DNA from: an uncultured Lentisphaeraceae bacterium
GTDB lineage: Bacteria; Verrucomicrobiota; Kiritimatiellia; RFP12; DVOR01
Reading direction: 5' to 3'
DNA: 43,777 nucleotides
Assembly (NCBI GenBank): GCA_949289005.1
Contig: CASEMQ010000009.1
Span: 1-43,777, forward strand
The notes beneath the pieces were generated by a model that worked only from the letters and a program-made list of their open reading frames with translations, ran no database searches and was not told where the DNA came from. Positions 22,444 to 30,447 of the stretch are shown piece after piece. The translations under genes and the position numbers were made by a program. The stretch's first letter is position 1. Each line of letters opens with the position of its first letter.

Positions 22444-23742
22444 ATGTCCACGCTCGTCATCCGCGGCGGCAAGCCCCTCTCCGGCCGCCATATCGCCCCC
22501 GGCAACAAAAACGCCGCGCTCCCCATGCTCGCCGCCACCCTTCTGGCCGACGCGCCCGTCACCCTCGACAACCTCCCCAACATCACCGACGTCCGCGTCA
22601 TGGCCGATGGCCTCCGCGCGCTCGGCGCCAAGGTGACGGGCGACCTCGCGGCCCACACCCTCACCATCGACCCCACGCGCCTGCGCCTCGCCGCCACCGT
22701 CCCCGCCGAGATTTGCACCCGCATCCGCACCTCCTTCCTCTTCGCCGGCCCCATGCTCGCCCGCATGGGCCACATCCGCCTGCGCGGCGCGCCGGGCGGC
22801 GACAGCATCGGCCGCCGCCGCCTCGACACCCACATCGACGGCCTCCGCGCGCTCGGCGCGAAAATCACCTTCCGCAAGACCGGCTTCGCCACCCTCTCCG
22901 CCCCCAACGGCCTCGCCGGCACCGCCTTCATGCTCGACGAGGCATCCGTCATGGCCACGGAAAACCTCGTCATGGCCGCCGTCACCGCCCCGGGCCGGAC
23001 CGAACTCTACAACACCGCCTGCGAGCCCCACGTCCAGGACCTCTGCCGCATGCTCAACGCCATGGGCGCCGACATCGCCGGCATCGGCACCAACCGCCTC
23101 GTCATCCAAGGCGTCCCGCGCCTGGACGGCGGCCGCTTCCGCGTGGGCGGCGACGCCATCGAGGCCGCCTCCTACCTCGTGGCCGCCGCCGTCACCCACG
23201 GCGCCCTCACGGTCGCGGGCGTCTCCCCCGCCGACATGGCCGTGCTGGAGCCGGCCTTCCGCAAGTTCGGCGTGCGTTGGGTCTGGGAGGCCGACGGCGC
23301 GCTGCGCCTGCCCGCCCGCCAACGCCTCCGCACCGCCTACGATCTTGGCGCCGCCATCCCCAAAATCGAGGATGGCCCCTGGCCCATGATCCCTTCCGAC
23401 CTGCTCAGCGTCCTCATCGTCCTGGCCACCCAGACCCGCGGCACCGAACTCTTCTTCGAGAAGATGTTCGAGAGCCGCCTCTACTTCGTCGACCATCTCA
23501 TCGGCATGGGCGCCAAAATCGTGCAGTGCGACCCGCACCGCGCCGTCGTCACCGGCCCCACCACCCTCCAGGCCGCCACCGTCTCCAGCCCCGACATCCG
23601 CGCCGGCATGGCGCTCATCATCGCCGCGCTCTGCGCCAAAGGCACCACCTTCATCCACAACGCCGAATCCATCGACCGCGGTTACGAGGCCATCGAGGCC
23701 AACCTCCGCGCACTCGGCGCCGACATCACGCGCCAACCCTGA
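22444..23742 (+). CDS. murA: UDP-N-acetylglucosamine 1-carboxyvinyltransferase MurA
   Basis: First committed step of peptidoglycan synthesis, transferring enolpyruvate from PEP to UDP-GlcNAc in the cytoplasm. The 432-residue EPSP-synthase-fold protein has GNKNAALP (20-27, with Lys22), the RIRTSFLFAGPMLARMG segment (93-109), and ESIDRGYEAIEANLRALGA near the C-terminus. The mobile loop reads APGGDSIG: Asp120 stands where most MurAs have the catalytic Cys, a variant known from Chlamydia and Mycobacterium that confers intrinsic fosfomycin insensitivity. It starts 15 nt after the UDG-like gene. Confidence 0.95.
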   Translation: MSTLVIRGGKPLSGRHIAPGNKNAALPMLAATLLADAPVTLDNLPNITDVRVMADGLRALGAKVTGDLAAHTLTIDPTRLRLAATVPAEICTRIRTSFLFAGPMLARMGHIRLRGAPGGDSIGRRRLDTHIDGLRALGAKITFRKTGFATLSAPNGLAGTAFMLDEASVMATENLVMAAVTAPGRTELYNTACEPHVQDLCRMLNAMGADIAGIGTNRLVIQGVPRLDGGRFRVGGDAIEAASYLVAAAVTHGALTVAGVSPADMAVLEPAFRKFGVRWVWEADGALRLPARQRLRTAYDLGAAIPKIEDGPWPMIPSDLLSVLIVLATQTRGTELFFEKMFESRLYFVDHLIGMGAKIVQCDPHRAVVTGPTTLQAATVSSPDIRAGMALIIAALCAKGTTFIHNAESIDRGYEAIEANLRALGADITRQP

Positions 23743-23769
23743 CCGCGCCGCCTCGATGCGCCGTGCCTT

Positions 23770-24048
23770 GCAATAGTGTCCGGGAAAACTGCGCATGGAC
23801 CACAAAGACACCAATCAGGCGTGGAAGGCTGTGCGCTCCACCGGTCGCTTCGCTCCCTACCGCGCACACCTTCCACGCCTCAATGCTTTGTCCGAAAAAG
23901 ACAACACCTTGGAACAAAAAGACTTCGATGCGCAGGTGGCGGACGCGGTAGGGAGGGCGTAGCCCGACCGGTGGAGCGTCCGACCGCCTGCGCACCGTTT
24001 GTGTCTTTGTGGTCCGAAGCGTGTGGCAATTTCCCCGGACAGTATTGC
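23770..24048. mobile_element. MITE-like inverted-repeat element, copy B, with 7-bp target duplication
   Basis: Terminal inverted repeats GCAATAGTGTCCGGGAAAA (left) and GCAATACTGTCCGGGGAAA (right, minus strand) bound a 279-bp element. GTGCCTT flanks it directly on both sides (23763-23769 and 24049-24055), a clean target-site duplication. The two arms carry inverted versions of GGACCACAAAGACAC and of a GCTCCACCGGTCG...CTCCCTACCGCG block, so the whole element can fold on itself. No transposase frame is inside, so mobilisation would be in trans. It fills most of the murA-deoA gap (23743-24128). Confidence 0.87.
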
Positions 24049-24084
24049 GTGCCTTGCGGTCGCGTGCGCCTGTGCGCGGGGTTG

Positions 24085-24093
24085 TGCTATGAT
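24085..24093 (+). promoter_or_regulatory. Extended -10 promoter of the thymidine phosphorylase gene
   Basis: TGCTATGAT lies 35 nt upstream of the ATG at 24129, just outside inverted-repeat element B. This gene, unlike the leaderless candidates, has a 5' leader with a clear AAAGGAG Shine-Dalgarno 8 nt before the start. Confidence 0.5.
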
Positions 24094-24128
24094 ACGCACA
24101 GGCAGGGCGCCTGAAAGGAGCGTGGACG

Positions 24129-25418
24129 ATGGTGCCGCAGTGGTTTATCGAGGAGAAGCGCGACGGCCGCGAACATGACGAGGCCGACTTGCGCGAGTGG
24201 GTGCGTGGCGTGGCGGAGGGCACGCTGCCCGATTACCAGATCGCCGCGTGGCTGATGGCCGCCTACCTGAACGGCCTGTCGCCACGCGAGACCGCCGTGC
24301 TGACGGACGCGATGATGCGCTCCGGCGACTGCCTGGAATGGGATGACCTGCCGCGGCCGACCGCGGACAAGCACTCGACCGGCGGCGTCGGGGACAAAAT
24401 CTCCCTGCCGTTGGCCCCGCTGTGCGCCGCGCTCGGCCTCGCCGTGCCGATGATCTCCGGGCGCGGGTTGGGGTTGACCGGCGGCACATTGGACAAACTG
24501 GAGAGCATCCACGGCTTCAACGTGCGCCTGGGCGTGGCGGACTTTCGCCGCATCGTCGCCGAGGCCGGCTGCTGCATGATTGGGCAGACGGACCGCCTCG
24601 CGCCCGCCGATCGCCGCCTCTACGCCCTGCGCGACGTCACGGCCACCGTGCCAAGCATCCCGCTGATCGTCGCCTCCATCATGAGCAAAAAGCTGGCCGA
24701 GGGCGCCCAAACGCTTCTTTTCGACGTGAAGTTCGGCTCCGGCGCCTTCATGCGCACCCCCGGGCGCGCCCGTGCCCTCGCCGAGGCGCTGATCGCCACG
24801 GGGCGCCACCTCGGACGCAACTGCCGCGCGTTGCTCACGGACATGGACCAACCGCTCGGGCGCACCGTCGGCAACGCCCTCGAGGTGCGCGAGGCCCTCG
24901 ACGTCCTGCGCGGCGGCGGCCCCCGGGACGTCCGCCACCTCACCGTCGAGGAGGCCGCCCACATGGCCCATGCCGCCGGTCGCTTCCCCTCCTTGGTCGA
25001 GGCGCGCGCCGCGGCCGAACGCGCGTTGGGCAACGGCGCGGCGCTCGAACGCTTCCGTGCGATGTCCGCGGCGCAAGGCGGCGATCTCGACGCGCCCTTG
25101 CCCGAGGCCGCCGCCCGCCTGGAAGTCCCCGCGCCGCGGGCGGGCTGGGTGGCGCACGTCTCCGCGGAAACCATGGGGCGCGTGGCGTTGCGGCTGGGCG
25201 CGGGGCGGCAAGCCGCCGAGGAAACGCCCAACCTCGCCGCGGGCGTGGACGCCATCCGCCAACAAGGCGAACGCGTGGAGGCGGGCGCGCCGCTCTGCGT
25301 GCTCTGCGCCGCCTCACCCGAACGCGCCCGCGCCCTTGCCGACGATGCGCGCGACGCCTTCACGCTCGCCGACACGCCGCCCCCGGAACGTCAACTCATC
25401 CGCGAGGTGCTCCAATGA
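24129..25418 (+). CDS. Thymidine/pyrimidine-nucleoside phosphorylase
   Basis: Reversible phosphorolysis of thymidine (and perhaps uridine) to base plus deoxyribose-1-phosphate in nucleoside salvage. The 429-residue protein has DKHSTGGVGDK (80-90, phosphate and Lys/Ser/Thr site), SGRGLGLTGGTLDKLES (110-126, the family signature), SIMSKKLAEGAQTLLFDVKFGSGAFM, and a C-terminal domain with GRVALRLGAGR. Length and architecture fit DeoA or Pdp; the specificity-determining residue cannot be assigned confidently here. Its stop overlaps the next ATG. Confidence 0.93.
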   Translation: MVPQWFIEEKRDGREHDEADLREWVRGVAEGTLPDYQIAAWLMAAYLNGLSPRETAVLTDAMMRSGDCLEWDDLPRPTADKHSTGGVGDKISLPLAPLCAALGLAVPMISGRGLGLTGGTLDKLESIHGFNVRLGVADFRRIVAEAGCCMIGQTDRLAPADRRLYALRDVTATVPSIPLIVASIMSKKLAEGAQTLLFDVKFGSGAFMRTPGRARALAEALIATGRHLGRNCRALLTDMDQPLGRTVGNALEVREALDVLRGGGPRDVRHLTVEEAAHMAHAAGRFPSLVEARAAAERALGNGAALERFRAMSAAQGGDLDAPLPEAAARLEVPAPRAGWVAHVSAETMGRVALRLGAGRQAAEETPNLAAGVDAIRQQGERVEAGAPLCVLCAASPERARALADDARDAFTLADTPPPERQLIREVLQ

Positions 25419-25942
25419 AACACGCCCTGTCTTGGTTTCTGATGGCGCTCGTGACGGTTGGCCTTGCCGCCACGATCGATGCCCGCCCGCGCCAACGCCC
25501 CTTCCGTGGGCGTCCGCGCCAACCTCCGCCGCCACCGCCCGTGGTGCGTTGGCACGGCGGTCCCGCCTGGCCGCGCCCTATGCCGTGGGTCGGCATGCCC
25601 CCGCCTCCCCCGCGCGAGCACATCTCCCACACTTGGAGCGATGCCTCGCGCGTCATCGTGCCAAGCCCTGCCTTCTACTACACCGTTTGGCCCGACACGG
25701 TCACCCCCGCCAAGGACAACAAACCCAAGTCCCTCCGCGCCTCCAAGAAAACCATCGCCTTGCCTGCCGCCATTCGCCCCGTCGCCCCACCCGCCGTGCG
25801 CCAACCCGTCGCCCCCTCGCCCGCTCCCCGCCGCGTCTGGGTGGAAGGCCGCTGGCGGTACACCCGCGACGCCAACGGCACCATCACCGGCCGCACCTGG
25901 GAGACCGGCCACTGGGAAACCCAAAACGCCTCGGACGACTGA
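25415..25942 (+). CDS. Proline-rich exported protein, unknown function
   Basis: A 175-residue protein with a signal peptide (MKHALSWFLMALVTVGLAATIDA) and a Pro/Arg-rich stretch (24-70) with runs of consecutive prolines. A middle region (SHTWSDASRVIVPSPAFYYTVWPDTVTPA) follows. The C-terminal part, RVWVEGRWRYTRDANGTITGRTWETGHWE, resembles the tryptophan-rich repeats of YXWXXGH-like secreted proteins. The four-base overlap with the phosphorylase gene implies coupled translation although no functional link is evident. Not recognised. Confidence 0.75.
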   Translation: MKHALSWFLMALVTVGLAATIDARPRQRPFRGRPRQPPPPPPVVRWHGGPAWPRPMPWVGMPPPPPREHISHTWSDASRVIVPSPAFYYTVWPDTVTPAKDNKPKSLRASKKTIALPAAIRPVAPPAVRQPVAPSPAPRRVWVEGRWRYTRDANGTITGRTWETGHWETQNASDD

Positions 25943-26030
25943 CGCGCCTTGTCCCGTGAGTGCCGCGACTGTCCGCCGGGGCGGGCGGTGCGGTCACGAA
26001 AAAGGGTAGAGGCGCGCAATCGAAACGAAC

Positions 26031-26063
26031 GGGTGGCGCGGCCGGAAGCCGCGCCACCCGTCT
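26031..26063. terminator. Strong GC hairpin between convergent genes
   Basis: GGGTGGCGCGGC pairs with GCCGCGCCACCC across a short loop, giving a stem of about 12 bp. It lies between the convergent proline-rich protein gene and the NYN gene. The flanks are only mildly T-rich on the minus strand, so it is probably a bidirectional or rho-assisted terminator. Confidence 0.6.
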
Positions 26064-26081
26064 GTACGGTCGAGCCGGGGC

Positions 26082-27029
26082 TCAGTCCTCGGTGGAGGTG
26101 GCGTCCACGGCGCGGCGCGGGGCACGGGGCACGGAAGCCGTGGGGCCCAAGGTGGCCTTGAGCGTGGGGGTGCCCTCACCTTCGATGGTGGCGGTGGTAA
26201 CGGAAGGCGCGGCGCCCTTGGCCTTCGCGGCCTCGGCGGCGCGATAGCGGGCGCGGCACTCGGAGCAATAGAAGAAATCCTTGTCCCAAGTGGTCTCCTC
26301 TTCCTTGCCGCAATTGTCGCAGACACGCACGCGGCGGGCACGCTTGGCGCGGCAGTCCGCGCAATAGAACTCCTCGCCGCCCCAAGTGGTCTCCTCTTCC
26401 TTGCCGCAGTTCATGCAGACACGGCGCTGGGTTTCGCGGCGCAGGCGGAACTCGGCGGCGTGCTCGTCCATGAACATATGGGGGAAGTCGAAGCAACCGG
26501 AGGCCGTGAGCAGCATCTTGTGAGAGATGGCATGGCCGCGCACGGGGTTCATGGCCACGAGCTGAACGCGCTTGCCCAGACGGCGCACGCGGCGGAGAAC
26601 GGGGACATAATCGGCATCGCCGCCGACCAGGACGGCCACATCGTAGGCGCCGGGGACGGTGGCGAAATAGGTCATCTCGGAGGCCAGGTTGGCATTGACC
26701 CACTTGCTGTCGGGGAGGGCCGAGGGTTCCTTGCGGAAGTCGATTTCCGTGATGTCCATCTCATAGCCGCACGACTCGCCGAGGAAATCGTAGAAGACCT
26801 TTTGCTTGACGGGGTTGTAACCCACCTTGTTCGCGGGGATCGTGCCGTAATAACACGTCCGGACAATGTCCACCTCCTGCCCACTGATTTCCGCGAGCGA
26901 CTGGGCGATGATGTCGGGGATGCGCTTGTAATCGATCTCGAAACCCTTCTCGCCGAGTTTGTCGAAGAGCGCCTGCCGCCCTTTGTAGAGCCAGCAACCG
27001 TCGATGAATATCATTGCGCGAATGGCCAT
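26082..27029 (-). CDS. NYN-domain ribonuclease-like protein with two zinc ribbons
   Basis: A 315-residue protein. Residues 1-190 form a NYN/LabA-like PIN-fold domain: MIFIDGCWLYKG (6-17, first catalytic Asp), VDIVRTCYYGT, and VAVLVGGDADYVPVLRRV (131-148, the second acidic cluster). Two Cys4 zinc ribbons follow: C205/C208/C223/C226 and C237/C240/C255/C258, nearly identical (NCGKEEETTW in both). A low-complexity Ala/Thr tail ends it. NYN proteins are typically RNases. The ATG at 27029 has AAAGGAAAA upstream; an earlier in-frame ATG at 27074 has none. Confidence 0.87.
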   Translation of the reverse strand: MAIRAMIFIDGCWLYKGRQALFDKLGEKGFEIDYKRIPDIIAQSLAEISGQEVDIVRTCYYGTIPANKVGYNPVKQKVFYDFLGESCGYEMDITEIDFRKEPSALPDSKWVNANLASEMTYFATVPGAYDVAVLVGGDADYVPVLRRVRRLGKRVQLVAMNPVRGHAISHKMLLTASGCFDFPHMFMDEHAAEFRLRRETQRRVCMNCGKEEETTWGGEEFYCADCRAKRARRVRVCDNCGKEEETTWDKDFFYCSECRARYRAAEAAKAKGAAPSVTTATIEGEGTPTLKATLGPTASVPRAPRRAVDATSTED

Positions 27030-27084
27030 GACGTTTTCCTTTCTTATATACCCGGGCGTTCCGTAGCCGCCCAAAATGCCTCAT

Positions 27085-27113
27085 AGTATCCCACATCCCG
27101 CCGCGAAAATCAA
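27085..27113 (-). promoter_or_regulatory. Sigma70 promoter of the NYN gene
   Basis: Minus strand: TTGATT (27108-27113), 17-bp spacer, GATACT (27085-27090) with an upstream TGG. The predicted leader is about 50 nt and ends with an A-rich Shine-Dalgarno. The rest of the 316-base divergent gap (27114-27306) shows no gene I can support. Confidence 0.6.
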
Positions 27114-27306
27114 ACCCGCGCCGCCCCCAAACCCATCGACTTCCCCACGCCCCCGCACGCCCAGACAGACCCGCCCCCTCATTCGGCCCGCCCCGATCGG
27201 GCTCGATTTTCTCCCCCTCGGTCACCAAGCAAATGGGCACCGCCCTTACCTTCGGTTGCTTTGCGAATTGCCCCTTCCGAAATCCGTGCCACCCGGACGC
27301 CGCAGG

Positions 27307-27335
27307 TTGCGCGCGAAGGGCGAAAAAGTTATACT
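27307..27335 (+). promoter_or_regulatory. Promoter of the mechanosensitive channel gene
   Basis: TTGCGC (27307-27312), a 17-bp spacer and TATACT (27330-27335). The ATG at 27346 lies 10 nt after the -10 box and has no Shine-Dalgarno, so the leader would be only a few bases or absent. Confidence 0.55.
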
Positions 27336-27345
27336 AACGCGTATT

Positions 27346-28623
27346 ATGTGGCACACAATCGTTGATGTTTTGTTGAATCTCCAAGGGCTCCTCAACGAGG
27401 TGCCCAACCCGTTCCTGCGGTTGCTGATCCGCCTGACGCTCGTCTTCGCCGGGACGTGGGCCTCGTATCTCGTGGTGAAATGGGCGTACAGATGGTTGCG
27501 CACGAAGGCGCTGAACAGCCGGCGCTTCGCGGGGATTGGGGCCATCACCCTCTCCTCCAAGCTCATCCCGCGCGCGTTGCAGATCGTGCCGCTCATCGTG
27601 ATGGGCGTGCTCACGGGCACGCTCTTCCCCGAGGGGCGGCCGTTGCGCGGGGCGCTGCTCCTCCTCAACAAGGCCTACTTCTTCTTCATCTGCGCGAACG
27701 TCTTCGCCTCGGCGCTCAACGTGATCTACGCCATCAGCAACTGGCGGCGCGGGGTGAGCGCCTCGCCGCAAAAGGGCGTCTTCCAGGTGCTCTCGCTGAT
27801 GGGCTATCTCTTCGCGGCGGTGGCCATCGTGGCCACGCTCTCGGGGCGCGACCCCACCTATATCCTCTCGGGCATGACGGCGCTCTCGGCCGTGCTCATG
27901 TTGGTCTTCAAGGATTCCATCCTCGGCCTCACCGCGGGCATCACGCTCTCCAGCAACGGCATGATCCGCATCGGCGACTGGATCGAGGTGCCCGGCGCGG
28001 ACGCCGATGGCGAGGTCACCGACATCGCCCTCACCACCGTCCGCGTCCAGAACTGGGACAACACCATCACCACCATCCCCGCCTACGACCTCATCGCCAA
28101 GCCCTTCAAGAACTGGCGCGGCATGAGCGACAGCGGCGGGCGCCGCATCAAGCGCGCCATCCTCATCGACCTCGACTCCGTCCACTTCGCCGACCTGCCC
28201 ATGTTGGAGCGTTGGTCGCAAATCGACCTCATCCGCGACTATCTTGCCTCGAAGATTCGCGAGGCGCGCGCCTACAACGCCGCCCATCCCTCCGCCACCG
28301 CCTCCGTCGTCAACGCCCGCAAACTTACCAACATCGGCACCTTCCGCGCCTACTGCCTGGCCTACCTGCGCGCCAACCCCAACATCCGCCAGGACATGAC
28401 CATCATCGTCCGGCAGATGGACCCCACCGACCGCGGCCTGCCCCTGGAGATCTACTGCTTCTCCGCCAACACCGCCTGGGCCGACTACGAGGCCATCCAG
28501 AGCGACCTTTTCGACCACCTCTTCGCCATCATGCCCGAGTTCGGACTCTCCTGCTTCCAGGTCACCTCCGCCTCGGCCATGCGCCGCGCCGCCACCCACC
28601 TCCTCGCCTCACCCCAAGCCTAA
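27346..28623 (+). CDS. Mechanosensitive channel, MscS family (YbdG-like)
   Basis: A 425-residue inner-membrane channel thought to open under hypoosmotic tension. Membrane segments lie at about 22-46, 75-95, 105-130, 145-166 and 170-205. The pore helix/MscS domain reads LVFKDSILGLTAGITLSSNGMIRIGDWIEVPG (187-217), followed by the beta domain TDIALTTVRVQNWDNTITTIPAYDLIAKPFKNW (225-257), close to E. coli YbdG. A cytoplasmic domain follows. I chose the ATG at 27346 by domain fit and promoter position; the longer frame upstream is low-quality sequence. Confidence 0.9.
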   Translation: MWHTIVDVLLNLQGLLNEVPNPFLRLLIRLTLVFAGTWASYLVVKWAYRWLRTKALNSRRFAGIGAITLSSKLIPRALQIVPLIVMGVLTGTLFPEGRPLRGALLLLNKAYFFFICANVFASALNVIYAISNWRRGVSASPQKGVFQVLSLMGYLFAAVAIVATLSGRDPTYILSGMTALSAVLMLVFKDSILGLTAGITLSSNGMIRIGDWIEVPGADADGEVTDIALTTVRVQNWDNTITTIPAYDLIAKPFKNWRGMSDSGGRRIKRAILIDLDSVHFADLPMLERWSQIDLIRDYLASKIREARAYNAAHPSATASVVNARKLTNIGTFRAYCLAYLRANPNIRQDMTIIVRQMDPTDRGLPLEIYCFSANTAWADYEAIQSDLFDHLFAIMPEFGLSCFQVTSASAMRRAATHLLASPQA

Positions 28624-28705
28624 CCCGCCGCTCCACACCGGGAACGCGCCCCTCCCAAACCAACCAGTCCATGCGGGAAGGCGGCGAACGCGAAACGCCT
28701 CTCGC

Positions 28706-29533
28706 TTAGGGACGGCGAAAGCGTTCGCGCTCGTAGAGCAGGGCATCCACCAATGTGCGATACCAGAAGGCTTGGAGGAAGGCCCAGAGGAAGCCGGGCA
28801 CGCCATCCAGGAAGCCCAGCCGCAGGAAATAACGGTAAACGAAGTAGGCAAACGCCCTCCAAAAACGCGGCAAATGCGCGTAACGCGCCTTCAGGCGGCG
28901 CTTGGCCGCGGCCTGTCCGGAGAGCGAGCCGACGTCGAAGGCCGCCTCGGCGAGGTCGTCGGCCTCGCGCTTGGCATAGCCCAAGTGTTTTTGGCTCCAC
29001 CACAGCAGGTCGTTGAGGTTGTGATCCACGAAGTCGTGGGCGAAGGCGACTTCCCGCCCTTCGGCGAGGCGCAGATGCTCATCCATCTTGCGCTGTTCGC
29101 AACGGAAGGCGCCGCGGCGCGCCAAGCGGAGCAGCCAGACGGGATAGACGCCGTGGCGCACCCATTTGCCCAGGAAGATATGCCGCCGCTTGAAACGCAC
29201 CCCCGTGACCTCGGGCGGGAGCGTGTCCAGACGCGCCGCCACCTCGCCCACCAATTCCGGCGTCAGGTACTCGTCGGCGTCCAGGCGCAACACCCAGTCG
29301 CCCGTCAGCGGCAGGTTGTCCAGCGCCCAGTTGAACTGCACGGCCTGATTGCCCGGCCAGTCGTGCTCGACGACGGTGGCACCGAGGCTGCGGGCAATCT
29401 CCTGCGTGCCGTCGGTGGAGCGGCAATCGACCACGAAAATCTCCGTGGCGATGGGGCGGACGCGCTCGATGCACCGGCGGATGTGGAGGCGTTCGTTGTA
29501 GGTGAGGATGATGACGGAAACAGTGCTCTTCAT
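28706..29533 (-). CDS. GT2 family glycosyltransferase (paralogue 1)
   Basis: A 275-residue GT-A fold transferase: SVIILTYNERLHIRRCIE (5-22), VVDCRSTDGTQEIA and the metal-binding DADEYLTPE. Mid-protein FKRRHIFLGKWVRHGVYP and the C-terminal YRYFLRLGFLDGVPGFLW resemble the WaaE/KdtX-like group acting on lipopolysaccharide core or other envelope glycans. The first ~85 residues are almost identical to those of the next gene, and the rest is much less so. It is the last gene of the glycosyltransferase operon, 36 nt after its paralogue. Confidence 0.9.
   Translation of the reverse strand: MKSTVSVIILTYNERLHIRRCIERVRPIATEIFVVDCRSTDGTQEIARSLGATVVEHDWPGNQAVQFNWALDNLPLTGDWVLRLDADEYLTPELVGEVAARLDTLPPEVTGVRFKRRHIFLGKWVRHGVYPVWLLRLARRGAFRCEQRKMDEHLRLAEGREVAFAHDFVDHNLNDLLWWSQKHLGYAKREADDLAEAAFDVGSLSGQAAAKRRLKARYAHLPRFWRAFAYFVYRYFLRLGFLDGVPGFLWAFLQAFWYRTLVDALLYERERFRRP
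29270..29533. repeat. Near-identical GT2 5' region, repeat unit 1
   Basis: About 250 bp here are roughly 93% identical by eye to 30171-30442, both being the 5' third of adjacent GT2 genes. Similarity drops sharply beyond the DADEYL codons, suggesting recent duplication with divergence, or gene conversion limited to this part. Confidence 0.8.
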
Positions 29534-29569
29534 GCGGCCCTCCGGCGTTCCCGGAGGGCCGGCTCGCGC

Positions 29570-30442
29570 TTAGGCCTCGTCCGGGAGATGGATTCCCTTC
29601 TCCTTCAGCAAGTCCCTAAGCGCAGACAGGGAGGGCTTCCCCCCCCCCGTCAGTTTCAAGCACTTATGCAATTCCAGCACCTTGGCGTCCACCAACGTGC
29701 GGTACCACCACCCCTGCAGAAAGTGCCACAGAAAACCCTCGCGCCCATCCAAGAACCCCAGGCGCACCACATAGCGATAGACAAAATAAACCGCCGCGCG
29801 CCAAAACATCGGCAAGCGGCGATAGAACTGTTTCTTGGCGGTGGCGTCATTGGCCAGGAGCAGATCCACGGCCTCGCGCAACGCATAGCCATCGTGCTTG
29901 CGCGTCCACCACGAAAGGTCGTTCAGGTTATGATCCACGAAGGTGCCGGCGAAGTCCACCGTCTCGCCCCGCACCGCGATATGCTCATCCATCAACTTCC
30001 CCTCGCACCGGCCACGGTCTCGCCGAAACAGGCGCGTCAGCCGGATGGTCCCCAGCCCGTGACGCATCGGCCGCCCGAGGAAGACGCGCCCCAGGCGCAA
30101 GGTCACCCCGGCGACCGTCTCGGGCTGTCCCGCCAAGAACGCGGGCAAGTCCCGCAGGGTCGCCGCATCCAGATACTCGTCGGCGTCCAGGCGCAACACC
30201 CAGTCGCCCGTCAGTGGCAGGTTGTCCAGCGCCCAGTTGAACTGCGCGGCCTGATTGCCCGGCCAGTCGTGCTCGACGACGGTGGCGCCAAGGTCGCGGG
30301 CAATCTCCTGCGTGCCATCGGTGGAATGGCAGTCGACCACGAAAATCTCCGTGGCGACGGGGCGGACGCGCTCGATGCACCGGCGGATGTGGAGCCGCTC
30401 GTTGTAGGTGAGGATGACGACGGAAAGCGTTGGCGATTGCAT
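29570..30442 (-). CDS. GT2 family glycosyltransferase (paralogue 2)
   Basis: A 290-residue GT-A transferase with SVVILTYNERLHIRRCIE, VVDCHSTDGTQEIA and DADEYLDAA. The middle (LRLGRVFLGRPMRHGLGTIRLTRLF) and C-terminal region (VYFVYRYVVRLGFLDGREGFLWHFLQG) match paralogue 1 in layout but not in detail, so acceptor or donor may differ. A 20-residue extension (LKLTGGGKPSLSALRDLLKE) is unique to this copy. Its ATG comes 5 nt after the GT4 stop, without a Shine-Dalgarno but with a -10-like box 7 nt upstream. Confidence 0.9.
   Translation of the reverse strand: MQSPTLSVVILTYNERLHIRRCIERVRPVATEIFVVDCHSTDGTQEIARDLGATVVEHDWPGNQAAQFNWALDNLPLTGDWVLRLDADEYLDAATLRDLPAFLAGQPETVAGVTLRLGRVFLGRPMRHGLGTIRLTRLFRRDRGRCEGKLMDEHIAVRGETVDFAGTFVDHNLNDLSWWTRKHDGYALREAVDLLLANDATAKKQFYRRLPMFWRAAVYFVYRYVVRLGFLDGREGFLWHFLQGWWYRTLVDAKVLELHKCLKLTGGGKPSLSALRDLLKEKGIHLPDEA
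30171..30442. repeat. Near-identical GT2 5' region, repeat unit 2
   Basis: Partner of the repeat at 29270-29533. The two units are in direct orientation about 0.9 kb apart, so recombination between them could delete or fuse the two genes. Confidence 0.8.
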
Positions 30443-30447
30443 GGGGC

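Noticed and set aside
21886..23814. Long minus-strand open frame opposite the UDG-like gene and murA
   Set aside because: Gly/Asp/Glu/Ala-rich shadow of murA with no motif or ribosome site; murA motifs are unambiguous on the plus strand.
23776..24114. Small open frames in the murA-deoA gap
   Set aside because: They translate the fold-back element and resemble the tail of the ECF ATPase for that reason; no ribosome site or independent evidence of a gene.
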